NCBI GenBank assembly: GCA_016490735.1
Contig: JAEMWC010000232.1
Location: 52,501-116,500, forward strand
Length of the DNA stretch: 64,000 bases
Direction of reading: 5' to 3'
Source of the DNA: Pachyseris speciosa
Lineage: Eukaryota > Cnidaria > Anthozoa > Scleractinia > Pachyseridae
Shown here: positions 35,643-47,418 of the stretch, piece by piece
How positions within the stretch are numbered: position 1 is the stretch's first letter
How the letters are laid out: each line of letters begins with the position of its first letter
Made by a program: the position numbers and the translations under genes
Notes under the pieces: model-generated
The model's database searches: none
The model's input: only the letters and a program-made list of their open reading frames with translations
Told to the model about the DNA's origin: nothing

Positions 35643-37656
35643 AACGTAAGTTTATTCACTGCGTTTTATAAGACGTCTCAAGAACAAGAGTAGCATGTTA
35701 AAAAAGTTTCTCTTTAAAAGGATTCCTTCGATTCTTATACCGAAGTCCTCGGCGAAAAACACACGTAAAACGAATTCAAAAAAAGAAATCGGATAATTTT
35801 TCGCCGCCCGACGAAATTTTACAGCGCAGCGAGAGAAAGAGGAAAGTTGTAAATCAAAAAGACGACAAAAACAAGGCAATTATTTTGAAATAAATCGTTT
35901 TTCAACTGTGTAAATTTGGTACCAACTTAGCTCTATCCCCAGTAGTTCCGTAGAAGCTGAATAAGACTCAATAAAAATATATTTGAGGGAAGCGAATATA
36001 CTAAACAAACAAATCACGGGGGTCGCCGTAAATGTACAGAAATCCAAATCCAGCGTGCACTAAAACTCTCAAATGAAGGCAACCAAATGAAAGAAACGCG
36101 ACAGGAAGTTCAATAACAGTAAATTTTCATTCAAGATGAGGCAAAAAAAACTTATCTAAAAACACAAAAAATGTTCGAAATTTCAAAGACGCGATTCGCT
36201 GCGTGAACGCGTGTTCGAATTAATTATTCACGCAATAGCGAAAGCGTGAGTTTTTCCCACACATTTTGCAGTTATTTTATCGGCTGTGGCTTTGCCTATC
36301 GTGCTAAAAGCTGAATTCAACTTCCAACTAATATTTACATTGCCATTTTTGTTTTCTAAAGTCCAGGCAGCTGCTTTAAATCCGCTATCTGTATTCAAAA
36401 CTCTCTTGAAAGCGCACCGATCGCCTTGTTTTCGTCGCGGTTGAGGGAAGGAAAAATTATTCACAAGAAAAGTTTGAGGGCTCCGTTCACCTTGATCTTC
36501 CATTCTGAGGCTACCTAAACATCGATTTATGTTTTTCCTTTTTATTTTAAGTGCCAAGGAAGTAATTTGTCCGTTTTAGGAATGAAAACGAGACCCTGGA
36601 AGTTTGTAGATTTGGCCCGCAACGTGCCATGATTACCTGGACTTTTCGAGCCCGTGATTTGAAGACAAAAAACCGTCTTCAACAGCACAGGGTCACCGCG
36701 TTTTCAAAAATTGTAAACTATGACTAAATTAAATTTACTTTTTTGGATATCGTTAAGAATCAGCCGTTTGATTTAATGTAGATTTTTTGCCAATTTTTAT
36801 GCGACAAAGCATAGGCGCCCTTGGCCGGCGTGATTTTTATTTCCGGCCCTGCTGGCAGAAGAGACCTCTGCTAGCAAGGAAGATTTTTATGAAAGCCGAG
36901 GCGTAATTCTATTATCGAAATGAGTACACAGGCAAATATCATTTTCTCTTTTCACATTAGTAATTAGAAGTTTTTTTCTCCAAAGAATATTTGCGATAAA
37001 ATAGATTTTCATGTCCCGCGATAAACTTGTTGATGTAAACGACCCTTATGCATGCTAGTGTAAACGTGGGTTGCCAAGGCAAAAGTGGCCCCGGTAAAAT
37101 TCACGAAGTGATTCTCGTTTCATCTAAAAATCAGATCAAAGTTTCAACCTGTCCAGGCCTAAACTAGAACAGATGGAATGAGCCATTAGAAAAATCTTGG
37201 TTACCAATAATGGCATCGACCGTAATACATGGCATCCACCGTTTATGAACGGAAAATGAGCGCAACAAGTGCCAAGTGCGGGAAAATTTCGCACGAACAA
37301 GCTCACGATGGTTGAGAAAGTAGCACGAGTTTCGTAAACCAATCACAGCGAGAAGTAATGCAAAACGAAAGCAAAAGAAATTACTTTCCACGCTAAATTG
37401 AAAACACTCTGTTGGGACGAGCGAGCCATAGTAGTCTTTTATTTTGATACTTTTCTAAAATACCGTCTTTCAGACCTTTCCGCCAAATGTGGGACTTGTT
37501 AGTCCACCAACTTCCCTGCTATCCGATAACGTACTCTTAAATGACAAAAACAGGGTGTTGTTTTTGTGCGAAGGTATACTTCACCTTTTATTCGTCCTCT
37601 TTGTAATTTGCCTTTTAAATTTGATCTTATAAATGTTATTTCAGCTACTTTTATGC
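35643..37656. other. No gene seen
   Basis: A 109-codon minus-strand frame at 36,557-36,228 has no motif. CAGCCGAAGGCTG at about 35,308 is a short hairpin. Otherwise unremarkable. Confidence 0.35.
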
Positions 37657-37808
37657 GAGAAAATAAATAAATAAATAAACTGAGTCAGCTTATGTGATAA
37701 TGAATATAAGATTTTCATATATTTGAACTGCGGATTAAAGAATGAATATATGAACGATCATATATTCATTATTACATAAGTTGACTCAGTTTATTTATTC
37801 ATTTTCTC
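37657..37808. repeat. Hairpin MITE with AT-rich arms
   Basis: GAGAAAATAAATAAATAAAT followed by AAACTGAGTCAGCTTATGT is mirrored by ACATAAGTTGACTCAGTTT and ATTTATTCATTTTCTC. The interior repeats GAATATAAG/GAATATATGAACG. About 152 bp. Confidence 0.7.
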
Positions 37809-38418
37809 TTATAAAAGGTCTTAAAGAAGCTGAAATTTAATTGTTATGGCCTTTCAATGTGCCAATCTATTTGGCCGTTTTTGGCGCGGCATTCACATCA
37901 TAAGCTATTTGCAAGGCTTCAAATGACGTTAGTGCCACGTCAAAGAGATGGAATGTTGCAAAGAAGCAAACAACCTTTCTACCTTATGCCTTTTGTTCTT
38001 GGTTCTGTTGATTTTCCCTCTTTTCTCCCAATTTTTCAGCCTAGACAACTTGTTTTCCTTTGAGTTTTTATTACAACTTCAAACAATGGTTACTGGAGAA
38101 TCAAACTAAGGACAAGTGGTTTATTTTGTTTTCATGTTGCTAGGGCGATCTCTGTTTTATTATTAAAAAAATCTTAAATAAATCTTGCGACCACATCTAT
38201 TTTTGTTGACCGTTGTTTTACGCAGCTGGCATTTTCACCAGAATTAGCAAAACAACGGACAGAAAAAAACGCTCGTCGTTTCAGGCTATGACATAACCGG
38301 TTTTGAATACATTGTTTTCTATTTTCTTGAATAATAATGGTAATAGTCCAACAAGTTTTTTTCTTTCAAATTAACTCGAAATAACAACCTAGCTTTCATG
38401 ATATCTAACTTTTTGGCA

Positions 38419-38502
38419 CAACCTCGTTCCCAGGGCTTTTCCCTAGAAAGAAAAATGACGGCGGGAAAAGGGGATCTAGGAAAAGCCCTGGGAACGAGGT
38501 TG
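38419..38502. mobile_element. Mutator-like MITE, CAACCTCG family, copy 3 (short)
   Basis: Only 84 bp, with ends CAACCTCGTTCCCAGGGCTT and AAGCCCTGGGAACGAGGTTG and a perfect 9-bp duplication TTTTTGGCA (38,410-38,418; 38,503-38,511). The interior is a different sequence from copies 1 and 2; only about 25 bp at each end is shared. Confidence 0.85.
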
Positions 38503-39294
38503 TTTTTGGCAAAGACTTTGCGAGTAAAATTTCAACAGTCGAAGGCAGCTAATTTCGGCAATGGCAGCTTCACAGAAAGAACTTTTCTCCGTGATACTCG
38601 ATGCTCTTTGTTTTGCTGTACGTCAAAAGGCAGAAGAGGTCCGTGGTAGTCGGCGGGTGTACTGGGGCGCTTACCATTTACACAAACCATCCGGGTGGAA
38701 ATTTCAGGTGGAAATATTCAGTGCTGCGGTTTGTGCAAACGCAAAATGGACAAATCACAAAATGTACTAGTGTCAACTGGAAAGCTCATAAAGAAAACAA
38801 AAAGTGCCTTGAATAAGCCGACGACCTATAATTTCTGGAATGTTCCAAATGGAATGGTGTGTACCATTTCATTTTCCAACCAGAATTTCCTGGATTTCCG
38901 TGTAAATGGTAAGGACCCCTGGTTTCGTCCCCTTCCTCCTATGACGAGAAACCTGACTCCTCGAACTAAGGCACTTTCACTTTTCAATCCTGGGCTATGG
39001 AAGACTTCAAAAACAAACACCTAACACCAATCTTGCAAAATTAATTTTGCTAGCAAAACCAATTATGAAACAAGCATCCTCTGAAATCTTCAGCTAATAG
39101 TCATAAAAAACGTCATAAAAAACTAAAATTCAATAGTAAACAGACTTTTGCATTTTTATCTTTATCACATAAAAGACATTTTAGAAATTTACCTGCTTGC
39201 ATGTTTTTAGCTCGGTAGCTTGCTTTGCTTTGAAAATAGAGCAGTTTGAATTTTAGAGTATTTCACAGTGCGTGACATAAAGATGTCTGCTCAC

Positions 39295-39470
39295 AAGCAT
39301 GTCACTCGAATGAAAACATCGATTCACCGTGTGTTTTTGAGGTTTGAAAAGCCAACAAGGTAAGAGAAGCGTCTATGTGAATGTCTGAAAGCTATTCAAC
39401 AGAAAGAACAAAGCCTTTGAGATAGCTAAAGTAAGAAACATGTTTTAACTCGTTTACGGTCTCCCAGGGA
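39295..39470. repeat. Diverged third copy of the 40.8/41.15-kb repeat
   Basis: Shares CATCGATTCACCGTGTGT, GTAAGAGAAGCGTCTATGTGAATGT and, farther on (39,527), GAATAACTCGAGTACGGGATATC with the duplicated segments at 40,815 and 41,152. Confidence 0.45.
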
Positions 39471-39579
39471 CGCCAAGATGGCGTTTCCATACAAAACACT
39501 ATATAATTTTGAGTGGTACATCTCTCCGAATAACTCGAGTACGGGATATCGCACGGCCCTGAGACTTTGGCATGTTGTC

Positions 39580-40603
39580 ATGGTTCGTACAACTTCAGAC
39601 AAAAAAAATTCAAGGACTTTTCAAGGACTTTTCAAGGACAAATCTAGTTTTCAAGGACCAAGGTTTATTCAATAAATCGACCTTTTTCGTCCTCTTTTTT
39701 TTACACCTATAACACTCAATTCATTCATAACCTATTCCGGTTTTTTTGACGACGTTTTTCTCTGTAACAACATTTTGTAAAATGATCAATCACTGGCTAT
39801 TTTACTTGCACTTATGTCTGAGGTACAGAAATAAATTTTGAAAAACAGATACAGGAATACAATATGGTTCAACAAAAAAAAATTATATGCACAACTAGCA
39901 CCAGATTCCGACCTTTGATCACAACTTGAACTACGTTCTTTATGTAAAAATGTAGTCATCAGCACAGACTGAGCGGAAGTTGAAGATGCACCAGCGTTCC
40001 TTTTGTGTTACTCGCCTTTCATGTGAGACTTCAAAGTGCTTTCTCACATGCTTTCTATGCCTATCACTTTGTTACAAACGCAACACATGGCCTTGCGTTT
40101 GTCGCCTTTGAATTCTTTCACCCAGCTAAACTTTGCATCACTTAACCATTTACGATTAAATACACATTTGCCCATCACCCATTTAAATTGCAAACAAGGG
40201 AAAGTCAACAATAGCTCGCTTAAAAAACGCAACACATCATCAATCACAATCACAAAGCCCCTGAAAACAAATGCATGTGGTGGACAACCCCACATTAAAG
40301 GCCTGGTGAGACGTACATGAAACTGAGGCAAAGATCAATTTTACATCATGTACACTCAAATGTGTTATACCGATCATGTTTCCCATTGTTATCGCCAGTT
40401 ATTAGTCGTCAATGCACAAATTTTCCCAGCAAAATCATTTAATTTTTCAGAAAAGTGATAGGGCATAAACAAATTACTAAATTTCAAGGACTCTTCAAGA
40501 CCTAATAAAGAAATCAAGTACTTTTCAAGGACCTTAACCGAATCCAAGGACTTTTCAAGACGACTACTATAATTCAAGACCTTTTCAAGATTGTACGAAC
40601 CAT
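39580..40603 (-). mobile_element. hAT-family transposon remnant
   Basis: The ends ATGGTTCGTACAA and TTGTACGAACCAT are inverse. Each end carries direct subterminal repeats of the AAGGACTTTTCAAGGAC type (39,612 onward, and 40,488 to 40,590). The flanks ATGTTGTC and GTGTTGTT match at 6 of 8 positions, as an aged 8-bp duplication would. The interior holds a broken BED-finger coding piece. Ends, duplication length and protein remnant agree on hAT. Confidence 0.75.
39955..40175 (-). pseudogene. hAT transposase BED-type zinc-finger fragment, frameshifted
   Basis: From an ATG at 40,175 the minus-strand frame reads MGKCVFNRKWLSDAKF, then WVKEFKGDKRKAMCCVCNK, and stops after about 43 codons. In the adjacent frame the sequence continues KHVRKHFEVSHE. 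Together these give the C-x2-C ... H-x3-H pattern of the BED-like DNA-binding finger at the N-terminus of hAT transposases. The frameshift and the absence of the DDE/dimerisation part show it is dead. Confidence 0.65.
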
Positions 40604-40814
40604 GTGTTGTTTATTTATTACTCTTCTATAATATCACAAGTTCTTGGCTTTATCTGTTGAATGGTTGATGATTTTATTTTTTACTCGGGCTGCCCGCGTC
40701 TCGCGCGGCGCCCGGGTCTAAGATTACCGACGGTTCTTCTTTTTCGTCGTCGAGTATCATCCACAAAGCTCACTTCCGGCGTTTCTGCGCAAGCGCTAAC
40801 TATTTTTAACAGAG

Positions 40815-41321
40815 TGATGCCTGTTGTCACGTATCGGAATATGTCGATTCACCTTGTGTCTTTTGAAGTCTGAACAAACAATATGTTAAGAGAAGTGTCT
40901 ATGCGAATGTTTGCAAGTTCAACGGCGAGAAGAAAGCTTTTAACATGAGTAAACTTAACTCCAGATGGACTGCCGTGTTTCCTCGTGTCTGCTTCAGTAG
41001 ACTGCGAGTAGTCTCTAATTTGGGCGATGGATTGTGGGGCGGGCGAAAGACACGTGCGCGCGCGAAGTTGCGAGAGACGCGACGCGAGGGGAGTTTGACC
41101 TTTCACGGCCGAGTGATTCGGAAGTGTAAATCTCATATCAACAGCAAGAACGATGCCTGTTGTCACGTATCGGAAAACGTCGATTCACCTTGTGTCTTTG
41201 AAGTCTGAACAACTAATATGTTAAGAGAAGTGTCTATACGAATGTTTGCAAGTTCAACAGCGAGAAGAAAGCTTTTAACATGACCAAAATTTAACTCCAG
41301 ATGGACTGCCGTGTTCCCTGT
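40815..41321. repeat. Direct duplication of about 170 bp, period 337 bp
   Basis: ATGCCTGTTGTCACGTATCGG starts both copies (40,816 and 41,153). Both run through GTTAAGAGAAGTGTCTAT and AACTCCAGATGGACTGCCGTG. A GC-rich spacer with GTGCGCGCGCGAAG lies between. Identity is high, so the duplication is recent. Confidence 0.8.
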
Positions 41322-41494
41322 ATCCGCTCCATTGAGATGTACATTTTGTTGAATAACTCAAGTACGGGATATCACACACCCCTGAGATTTTGTTTGACAG
41401 GTAGTTAATTTACTATTTTCCCACAATATCTCAATTTCTGGACTTTAATTTTTGAATGATAAGCGATTAGTTTTACAAATGTACTAGCGTCACT

Positions 41495-41663
41495 TACCCT
41501 GGCTCCAGAGGCTCGTTGAAAAAAATAAATATCCCCGAAAAGCCAAAACAGAACGCGAGAGACTTATTTTTTTTCCTCTCGGCGCTTCGCGCCTCCTTGC
41601 TGCCGCTTCGCCGCGTAAATTCCATCCTTCAAACAAAAAAAATAACCTCTGGCACCCAGGGTA
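41495..41663. mobile_element. MITE, TACCCTGGCTCCAGAGG ends, 9-bp duplication
   Basis: A 169-bp element. TACCCTGGCTCCAGAGG and CCTCTGGCACCCAGGGTA are near-perfect inverses. It is flanked by a perfect 9-bp duplication AGCGTCACT (41,486-41,494; 41,664-41,672). The inner part contains CGGCGCTTCGCGCC. Confidence 0.85.
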
Positions 41664-41672
41664 AGCGTCACT

Positions 41673-42785
41673 TGAAACTGTCCAGAAACGTTCCTTTCTT
41701 GTGTTTCAAATGACCCTGGATTGACGTATTTGTAAACAGTTTCACTCTGCTAATTAATTTTCTACTCACATTTCACCGAGACTCCATTAACGTTTATGCG
41801 AAAAACTCCTACATCGTTCGATAAGCGTTTCCTTTCTCAAACAATTATCCATCGAAGCGAAAACAAGTGTGCTTATTTTTTTTGGAATCAATACACTATT
41901 TTTATCACCTTGCATAACGATAAACCTCTGTGGCCTAAAGGTCATTGTTCCTGCCTGTGACGCAGCTAACCCGGGTTTGATGTCTTTTAGTGGTATATAT
42001 CACGGACTTTATTTTTTCTGTTTCTCTTTTTCTTGTTCTTTTAGAAATATTTTTTACAAGTGTTATAATTATTGTTCTCAATGGTTGAGCTGTATTTTAG
42101 AGGAATATATGTTGATAGGGGTCTAAAGAGATAGACTCCAACACAAGCTAAACACAATGCGTCCGATGTAAGAAAGACAGACTTCCCTCTATTCTTTTGT
42201 TTAGCGCTAAGTTAGGGATACAATACTGTTTTTTGCAAGCCCGAGTTTTGGCTTATTGTAGCCTCTTGTTTACTTTGCGTGACTGAAAACGCTCCATTGG
42301 CTGTATGTGAATTGTAATATTTTGACTCTGTTGGATTGGACTCAGGGGACAGAGGAACAAACCCTTGCTTCCCTTCATGTGGCCATATCCACTTGTGGGT
42401 GAACAGGGAATTTCTCAGTGTTCACATCACCTCTTCAAGAGTTGGGAGATCAGATAGAACTTGAAAGGATTTCAAAGTTGGAATAACTAATAAGGACAAA
42501 GAACACAGAGCAACTTGGACCACTTGGACCAGAGTGGACGCAACCCAAATGTTATCACAATAAATATTTTTACAACAACATGTGTTATTTGTCTTAGCTT
42601 AGTGAACCAAACAAAAACTGTTTAGAGCAGTTGCCAATGACATGCAACCCACCAACTACGAAAGAAGCAGATAAAGTTGTTTAGTTGGAAGTCTTCCAAA
42701 AACCCACAGAAATTATTTTGAATTCTGGCAACATTTCAAGGCAAAATTGACTACGGCTTAACATAAGAGAAGGTAAAACTTTATG
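41673..42785. other. No gene seen
   Basis: An 85-codon frame at 41,869-42,126 is AT-rich and without a domain. A C-run of about 19 bases lies inside the next element. Confidence 0.35.
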
Positions 42786-43054
42786 TGCCTGTAACTCAAA
42801 ATGAGTCAGGTGCCCCCCCCCCCCCCCCCCCGCTTTTTGTTATTGAATTGCAATCAGGATATGAAGATTCATCTTTCTGAAAAGTTTAAAAAATCGGTAC
42901 ATAGGGTTCAGAGCCACCTTAAGATTTTCATAAGTGGCTCTGAACCCCATGTACCGTTTTTTTTTAACTTTGCAGAAAGATTCATCTTCATATGCTGATT
43001 GCAATTCAATAATAAAAAACGGGGGTCACCTGACTCGTTTTTGAGTTACAGGCA
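42786..43054. mobile_element. Palindromic MITE, TGCCTGTAACTC ends
   Basis: A near-perfect hairpin with arms of about 125 bp. Left TGCCTGTAACTCAAAATGAG is mirrored by CTCGTTTTTGAGTTACAGGCA. The inner stem GGTTCAGAGCCACCTTA faces AAGTGGCTCTGAACC. The left arm contains a C-run of about 19 where the right arm has only five G. Confidence 0.75.
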
Positions 43055-44466
43055 TATTAAGCCAAAATTAAGGGTGTTTTTAAGAAGCTGTGCTGTTGCT
43101 ATGGGAACCTTATTTGGCAAAACAGTGATCACAACTTGTTGAGAAATAAATGGAAGTTTTATGATTCCATTTTCAAGAAAACAAAAAAAATTGTGAGAAT
43201 ATCGATCCTTCAAAGAGTTAGTGTTTAAAAATAACGAAACCATTTTGAGCCACCTTAAATGTGTGTAAATATTCCAATCAAGGGAAAAACAAAGGAACAA
43301 AAATTTCACATGGTACAGCAGTTTCATTTTTCCAATTTTCCAGGTGTTTTAATTTGCGAATGTGAACGTTTTATAAAATCGAAATATTGCAAATTGTTTT
43401 CTCTCGAGTCCTTTTTTGGAATTTCCAGACAAACGCTGTATTTCTCGCTACATCGAAGTACACTCGGACACTCCCCATCTCCCCGGGGAAGGGAAACGCG
43501 CGAGATTCAATTTGTTCTTCGTCGCGTCCATAACAAATTGGTTAAAATTTTAACCCAGTTTTCGTATGTTATTATAGCTTCAACGGAAAAGTTACACAGA
43601 CAAAAAGGTGAAGATAAATTAACGGTATCCTCTCAAAGAAAACACGAAAATAATAATTCTTTGTGAAAAACAAACAGCGCGTGCGGAAAAACTTTCAGTT
43701 TGTGCTACAACTGCAAAATTTTAAGATGTAATACCAGAGGCAGTAGGGGCTTTACAGTCCTATTTCCCACCCTTAAAACGTTCCTTCATGGGCAAATAGC
43801 TAGGTGAAACGGCAATTTTTACGTTGCAAGTGACTAAAAATATGATTTTTGTGATTCATCACAAGCTTACCGAAAAACATGCGGCCCGTTCTTCCTCGGT
43901 CAAATTTCTTCCTCGTATCCCCCAAAACGGCGCAAATCACCTTGTCGCATCCCCAAAACTTGTAGAGGTACCAAAATGGCTCTACTAGTCACATTCCAGA
44001 CGCTTCCAGTAAAAGTTTCATGGAGAAAAGTAGAATTATTGTGGACACAAACCTTCCTCCGCCAAATTTCTGTGCCACGTCGAAGTTGCAATGGGCGCGA
44101 AGGTTGCTGGGTCGAAAGAGTATAGCACGTGACCAACACGTGACCAAACCCGAGGGCTGGAGGGGAGAGGTAGATGTTTGAATCCGATTCAGAGTGTTGG
44201 TCTTATCACGGATGGATGCTTTTTTAGGCCTTATAGCAAACATTTTTGTAGAATTAAATTACTTTCCTTGAGAAAGATGAACAAAAAGAGCTGCCCAGGC
44301 CGAAATAACGATAAGAGAGAGGGGGAGATAGAGGGAGAAGGGCAAATACGCAACAAGTCGTGTATAGTACAGAGAACCTTACAACTATCTGAACAGTGTA
44401 AATGCGATCTTTCGCTTTCAGAAATCAGATAGTGATTTATAGTTTAAAAGTAAGTTTATAACTCTC
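43055..44466. other. No gene seen
   Basis: Candidate frames (for example 43,259-43,666) have no motif. I searched here on the minus strand for the missing CAP C-terminal domain and saw no trace. Confidence 0.4.
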
Positions 44467-44472
44467 TTTATT
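44467..44472 (-). promoter_or_regulatory. Polyadenylation signal of the CAP-like gene
   Basis: On the minus strand this reads AATAAA, about 125 bp past the stop at 44,598, a normal distance for a short 3' untranslated region. It supports the short reading of the gene. Confidence 0.55.
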
Positions 44473-44597
44473 ACAACTTCTCCGACTCTAAAGAAAAGGT
44501 ATTTGCCCTATAGAACACTGAGCATTAATACAGCTTTTTATGAAATTATATGAACCGACTGGCCAATATATATGCTAATTTATGATTATTATGATAA

Positions 44598-47418
44598 TTA
44601 ATCTGAAGCCCAGGACACGCCAATGGGATGAAACTCCTTGCAATACTGTTGTAACTGAATCAGAGCGCCTATGAAGGTATGGGCCCATTCAGCGTGCTTG
44701 GGATCTCTGTAAGGACACAAAAGAAAGAAATACGATTAATAACAAACGAACGTTAAGGACGATACACACGAAGGGTTTCACTCCCGGAGCATGCTCCAGG
44801 GGCGTGCTCCTGGAGCAAAGCTCCTTCGTGTTTACCAGTGATTTCATGGGTATAATCGATCCTCGGGAGCAGAATTTCCACCCCACAAAATGCAGCAATA
44901 CCCGGGGGCAAATTGAGCAAACTTGAAAATGCTCCCTTGTGTATACTAGTTGTGTAAAATCGCCCTGGAGCGTGCTCCGGGAGCAAAACCCTTCGTGTGT
45001 TCCGGCCTTTAACGAACACGAACGATGTGCGTGCAAACGAAATCAGGTGGAGGTATACGATTAGGAGCCGAGGTGCTAACGAAATAAATTAACCCATACG
45101 AGAAGGGACGAATGTTTCACGAAGGCAAACAAATGAACACCCGTGTGAACGAATGTATATTCGGCAACAAAGGAATTTAATCAAACAAACAAACAAACAG
45201 TCAAAAATCGAATTCGAAACAAGTTATGAATAGTCACGAAAGAAAAATGATGAGCGAAACCGAAAGCAACGCAAACAACAAAAGCTGACAAAAATGAAAA
45301 ATGAATACATGCAAATACAACGAACGCAGACGAACACGAAAACAAATGCTGAGGAGAATAAATCGAATCAGTCAAAGGTGATTTTATGAAACTCGTACAA
45401 GTTACTTTTTTTCCCTTTAGTGACTTACTTATCTTTGAAATCCTTCAGGACTCGATTTGTGTAAAAAACAGCACCGTCTTTCCTGTCTCTTACATAAATG
45501 TCAGGTTTTCCGGGCTTCAAAGAAAAGAGAAGAAATAAATAAAAATTCACTGACACTGTAAATCTTACATTTATTTGTTTCATTCGCAGTTCGCATATTT
45601 TACTCACTACCAGCCTGCGTTGCAGCACAGGCAATCCAAGAGTAATATTAGTGTCTTACGCTTGGGCTACCTGTGGTATCAGGCGGTCGAAAATTGCGGA
45701 GCGCCAGTGAGCGTAGCGCGCGCGGAAAAGTGAGAAATACCTCACGCGCGCCACTCTATTTCGTGCCTAATTCCTTTAGCATATTCATGATTATTCAAAA
45801 ACAGCTAATCTTACCGCCCCGACCCACAAGAGGGCCTCAGTGCCTTCACTGACTGCAGACAGATGATTGAAGTAGTTGCTCTTGCGATTCCTGTCACGGA
45901 AAGCCTTTCAAAATAAAATAAGGCTGTCAGTCAAGAGCGAAATTCTCCTGTAAAGGCCATTCCAACAAACATTTACAAGTAGAATATCTAGCTCACCTCT
46001 ATTTCTTGTCTAAGTTGGACTGTGGGTTGTATCATTGCGGCAATTTTATACTGAAATAAATTTGTCCAGAAATAATTATATTAACCCATGCCTTTTAATG
46101 TACAAGTTATTCTCCCCTCTAGATCTCACCCCCCCCCCCCACTACTACTGCCATTTTCCCTCTCTCCAAGCCCCACCCAACCACGATGTCAGGACGTGGA
46201 AGGAGAAGGGTGAAGGGTCCAACGTTTGAAAACAAACTGCATCAGCCAGGAACAGGTTTGTAACAACAAATGTTTTTGGTCCTTTCGGATGCAGTTGAGT
46301 ATTCCTTGCTGAATATGACGCAAATATCATTTTGCGTTCAGACTACGAAAATCCAGGAAAAATTTCACGAGAGGCATGCGTGACAATATGCCTACGCGTT
46401 TACGCGCGAGATCGCGCGAGATCGCGCGTGACTACCCTGTGAAGGAGGGGCTGCCTGTTTTCATTCCTATTTTTTATTCCTAAATACTGGAGCGTACTCA
46501 GTCGTAAAAGTTGGACGAAAGACGATGAAAGCACCTGGGCATCTGCCGCACTAGGTATCGCGTGACATTTTTAAACAATCCAACCACAGACGCAAAGGAA
46601 AATTATCATTTCAAAACTCAACACCGACGCGACACCCTACATTCAAATACCATGCGTGCTAAAATGCTGTTACCGACAAGAATGTATTTTTAGTTAGTTA
46701 AACGACAGTCCAATGTAAAAAAAATCCTTACGGTCGGTGGCATCTTTGTGTGTGAAGCTTTGGTTAAAAATTCCCTCTGCGCTTGAAAGGTTTTCTTCAA
46801 CAAATCGACCTGAAATGAATCAACAACATTAAAAATTCAAGAAAAACAAATGTCACACAAGCTGGTGTCAATGTCTTCAAATAAAATTTCATGTTGTTCA
46901 CCTGGGTTTTTACATCTCCTCCCAGTTCATCTGATAGCTTAAAGAAAGCGCTGATCTTCCCTTGAAGAAACTAAAATGAAACGATAAAAATCATTTCTGA
47001 CTCTATGTGATTGTTACAAATCTATCAATGCACCTCGCGAATAAACAGTTGAGAAAGGAACCATTTAATAACGAAATTCTGTGTTCACCTCATCGTAAAA
47101 TTCCACGATTTTTCCAGATCCTGGCAACGACAAAGAAGCCAGTTAGTGGATGATATCGTCTTTGTAATTTTCTAAAATTTTCGACGAACTAATGGAACGA
47201 TCCAAAGATAAAGTTTATTTACCTTCAGCCCCTTGCGAAGATTGTTGTTCGATTTTATCAGCCGCTGCTTCAAGTCTCTCCACCAAGGACTTAATATCAG
47301 CAGTGGTATGCACAGTTCCCTTCTTGGGCACGCTCTCGATTCCAAGCTGAGTCGCTACTGTTTCAAGTCGAGCCAATACGGCTTCTAGTCTGCTCAAGGT
47401 CGCTTGATTCGCTGGCAT
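44598..47418 (-). CDS. Adenylyl-cyclase-associated protein (CAP), N-terminal-domain-only form
   Basis: CAP proteins bind cofilin-actin through an N-terminal helical folded domain and recharge actin monomers through a C-terminal WH2/CARP half. Eight coding exons fit with GT-AG borders and continuous phase: 47,223-47,418; 47,089-47,120; 46,902-46,970; 46,732-46,809; 45,997-46,050; 45,815-45,904; 45,429-45,514; 44,598-44,706. They total 714 nt, 237 residues. Residues 8-65 hold two amphipathic RLE repeats (LSRLEAVLARLETV, LVERLEAAADKIE), the oligomerising coiled coil. Then come FFKLSDELGGDVK, FRDRNRKSNYFNHLSAVSEG, GAVFYTNRVLKDFKD and LQQYCKEFHPIGVSWASD, the conserved helical domain. The protein stops there; usual CAPs are about 450-520 residues. 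The ATG may lie 8 nt after a 5'-UTR acceptor (CTACAG). Whether this is a paralogue, an isoform or the only CAP cannot be told here. Confidence 0.9.
44757..45008. mobile_element. TTAA-flanked MITE in the last CAP intron
   Basis: TTAA at 44,753-44,756 and 45,009-45,012 flank ends that share ACACACGAAGGG and CCCTTCGTGTGT in inverse. The interior repeats GGAGCATGCTCC/GGAGCGTGCTCC. It lies about 50 bp upstream of the final CAP exon. Confidence 0.65.

Noticed and set aside
41920..41995. tRNA-like text (GTGGCCTAAAGGTC ... ACCCGGGTTTGATGTC)
   Set aside because: The box B is degenerate and no body or tail is recognisable, so it is too weak to call a SINE.
43259..43666. 135-codon plus-strand frame
   Set aside because: No recognisable motif, mixed composition and no splice or promoter context. 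It does not encode the missing CAP C-terminus either.
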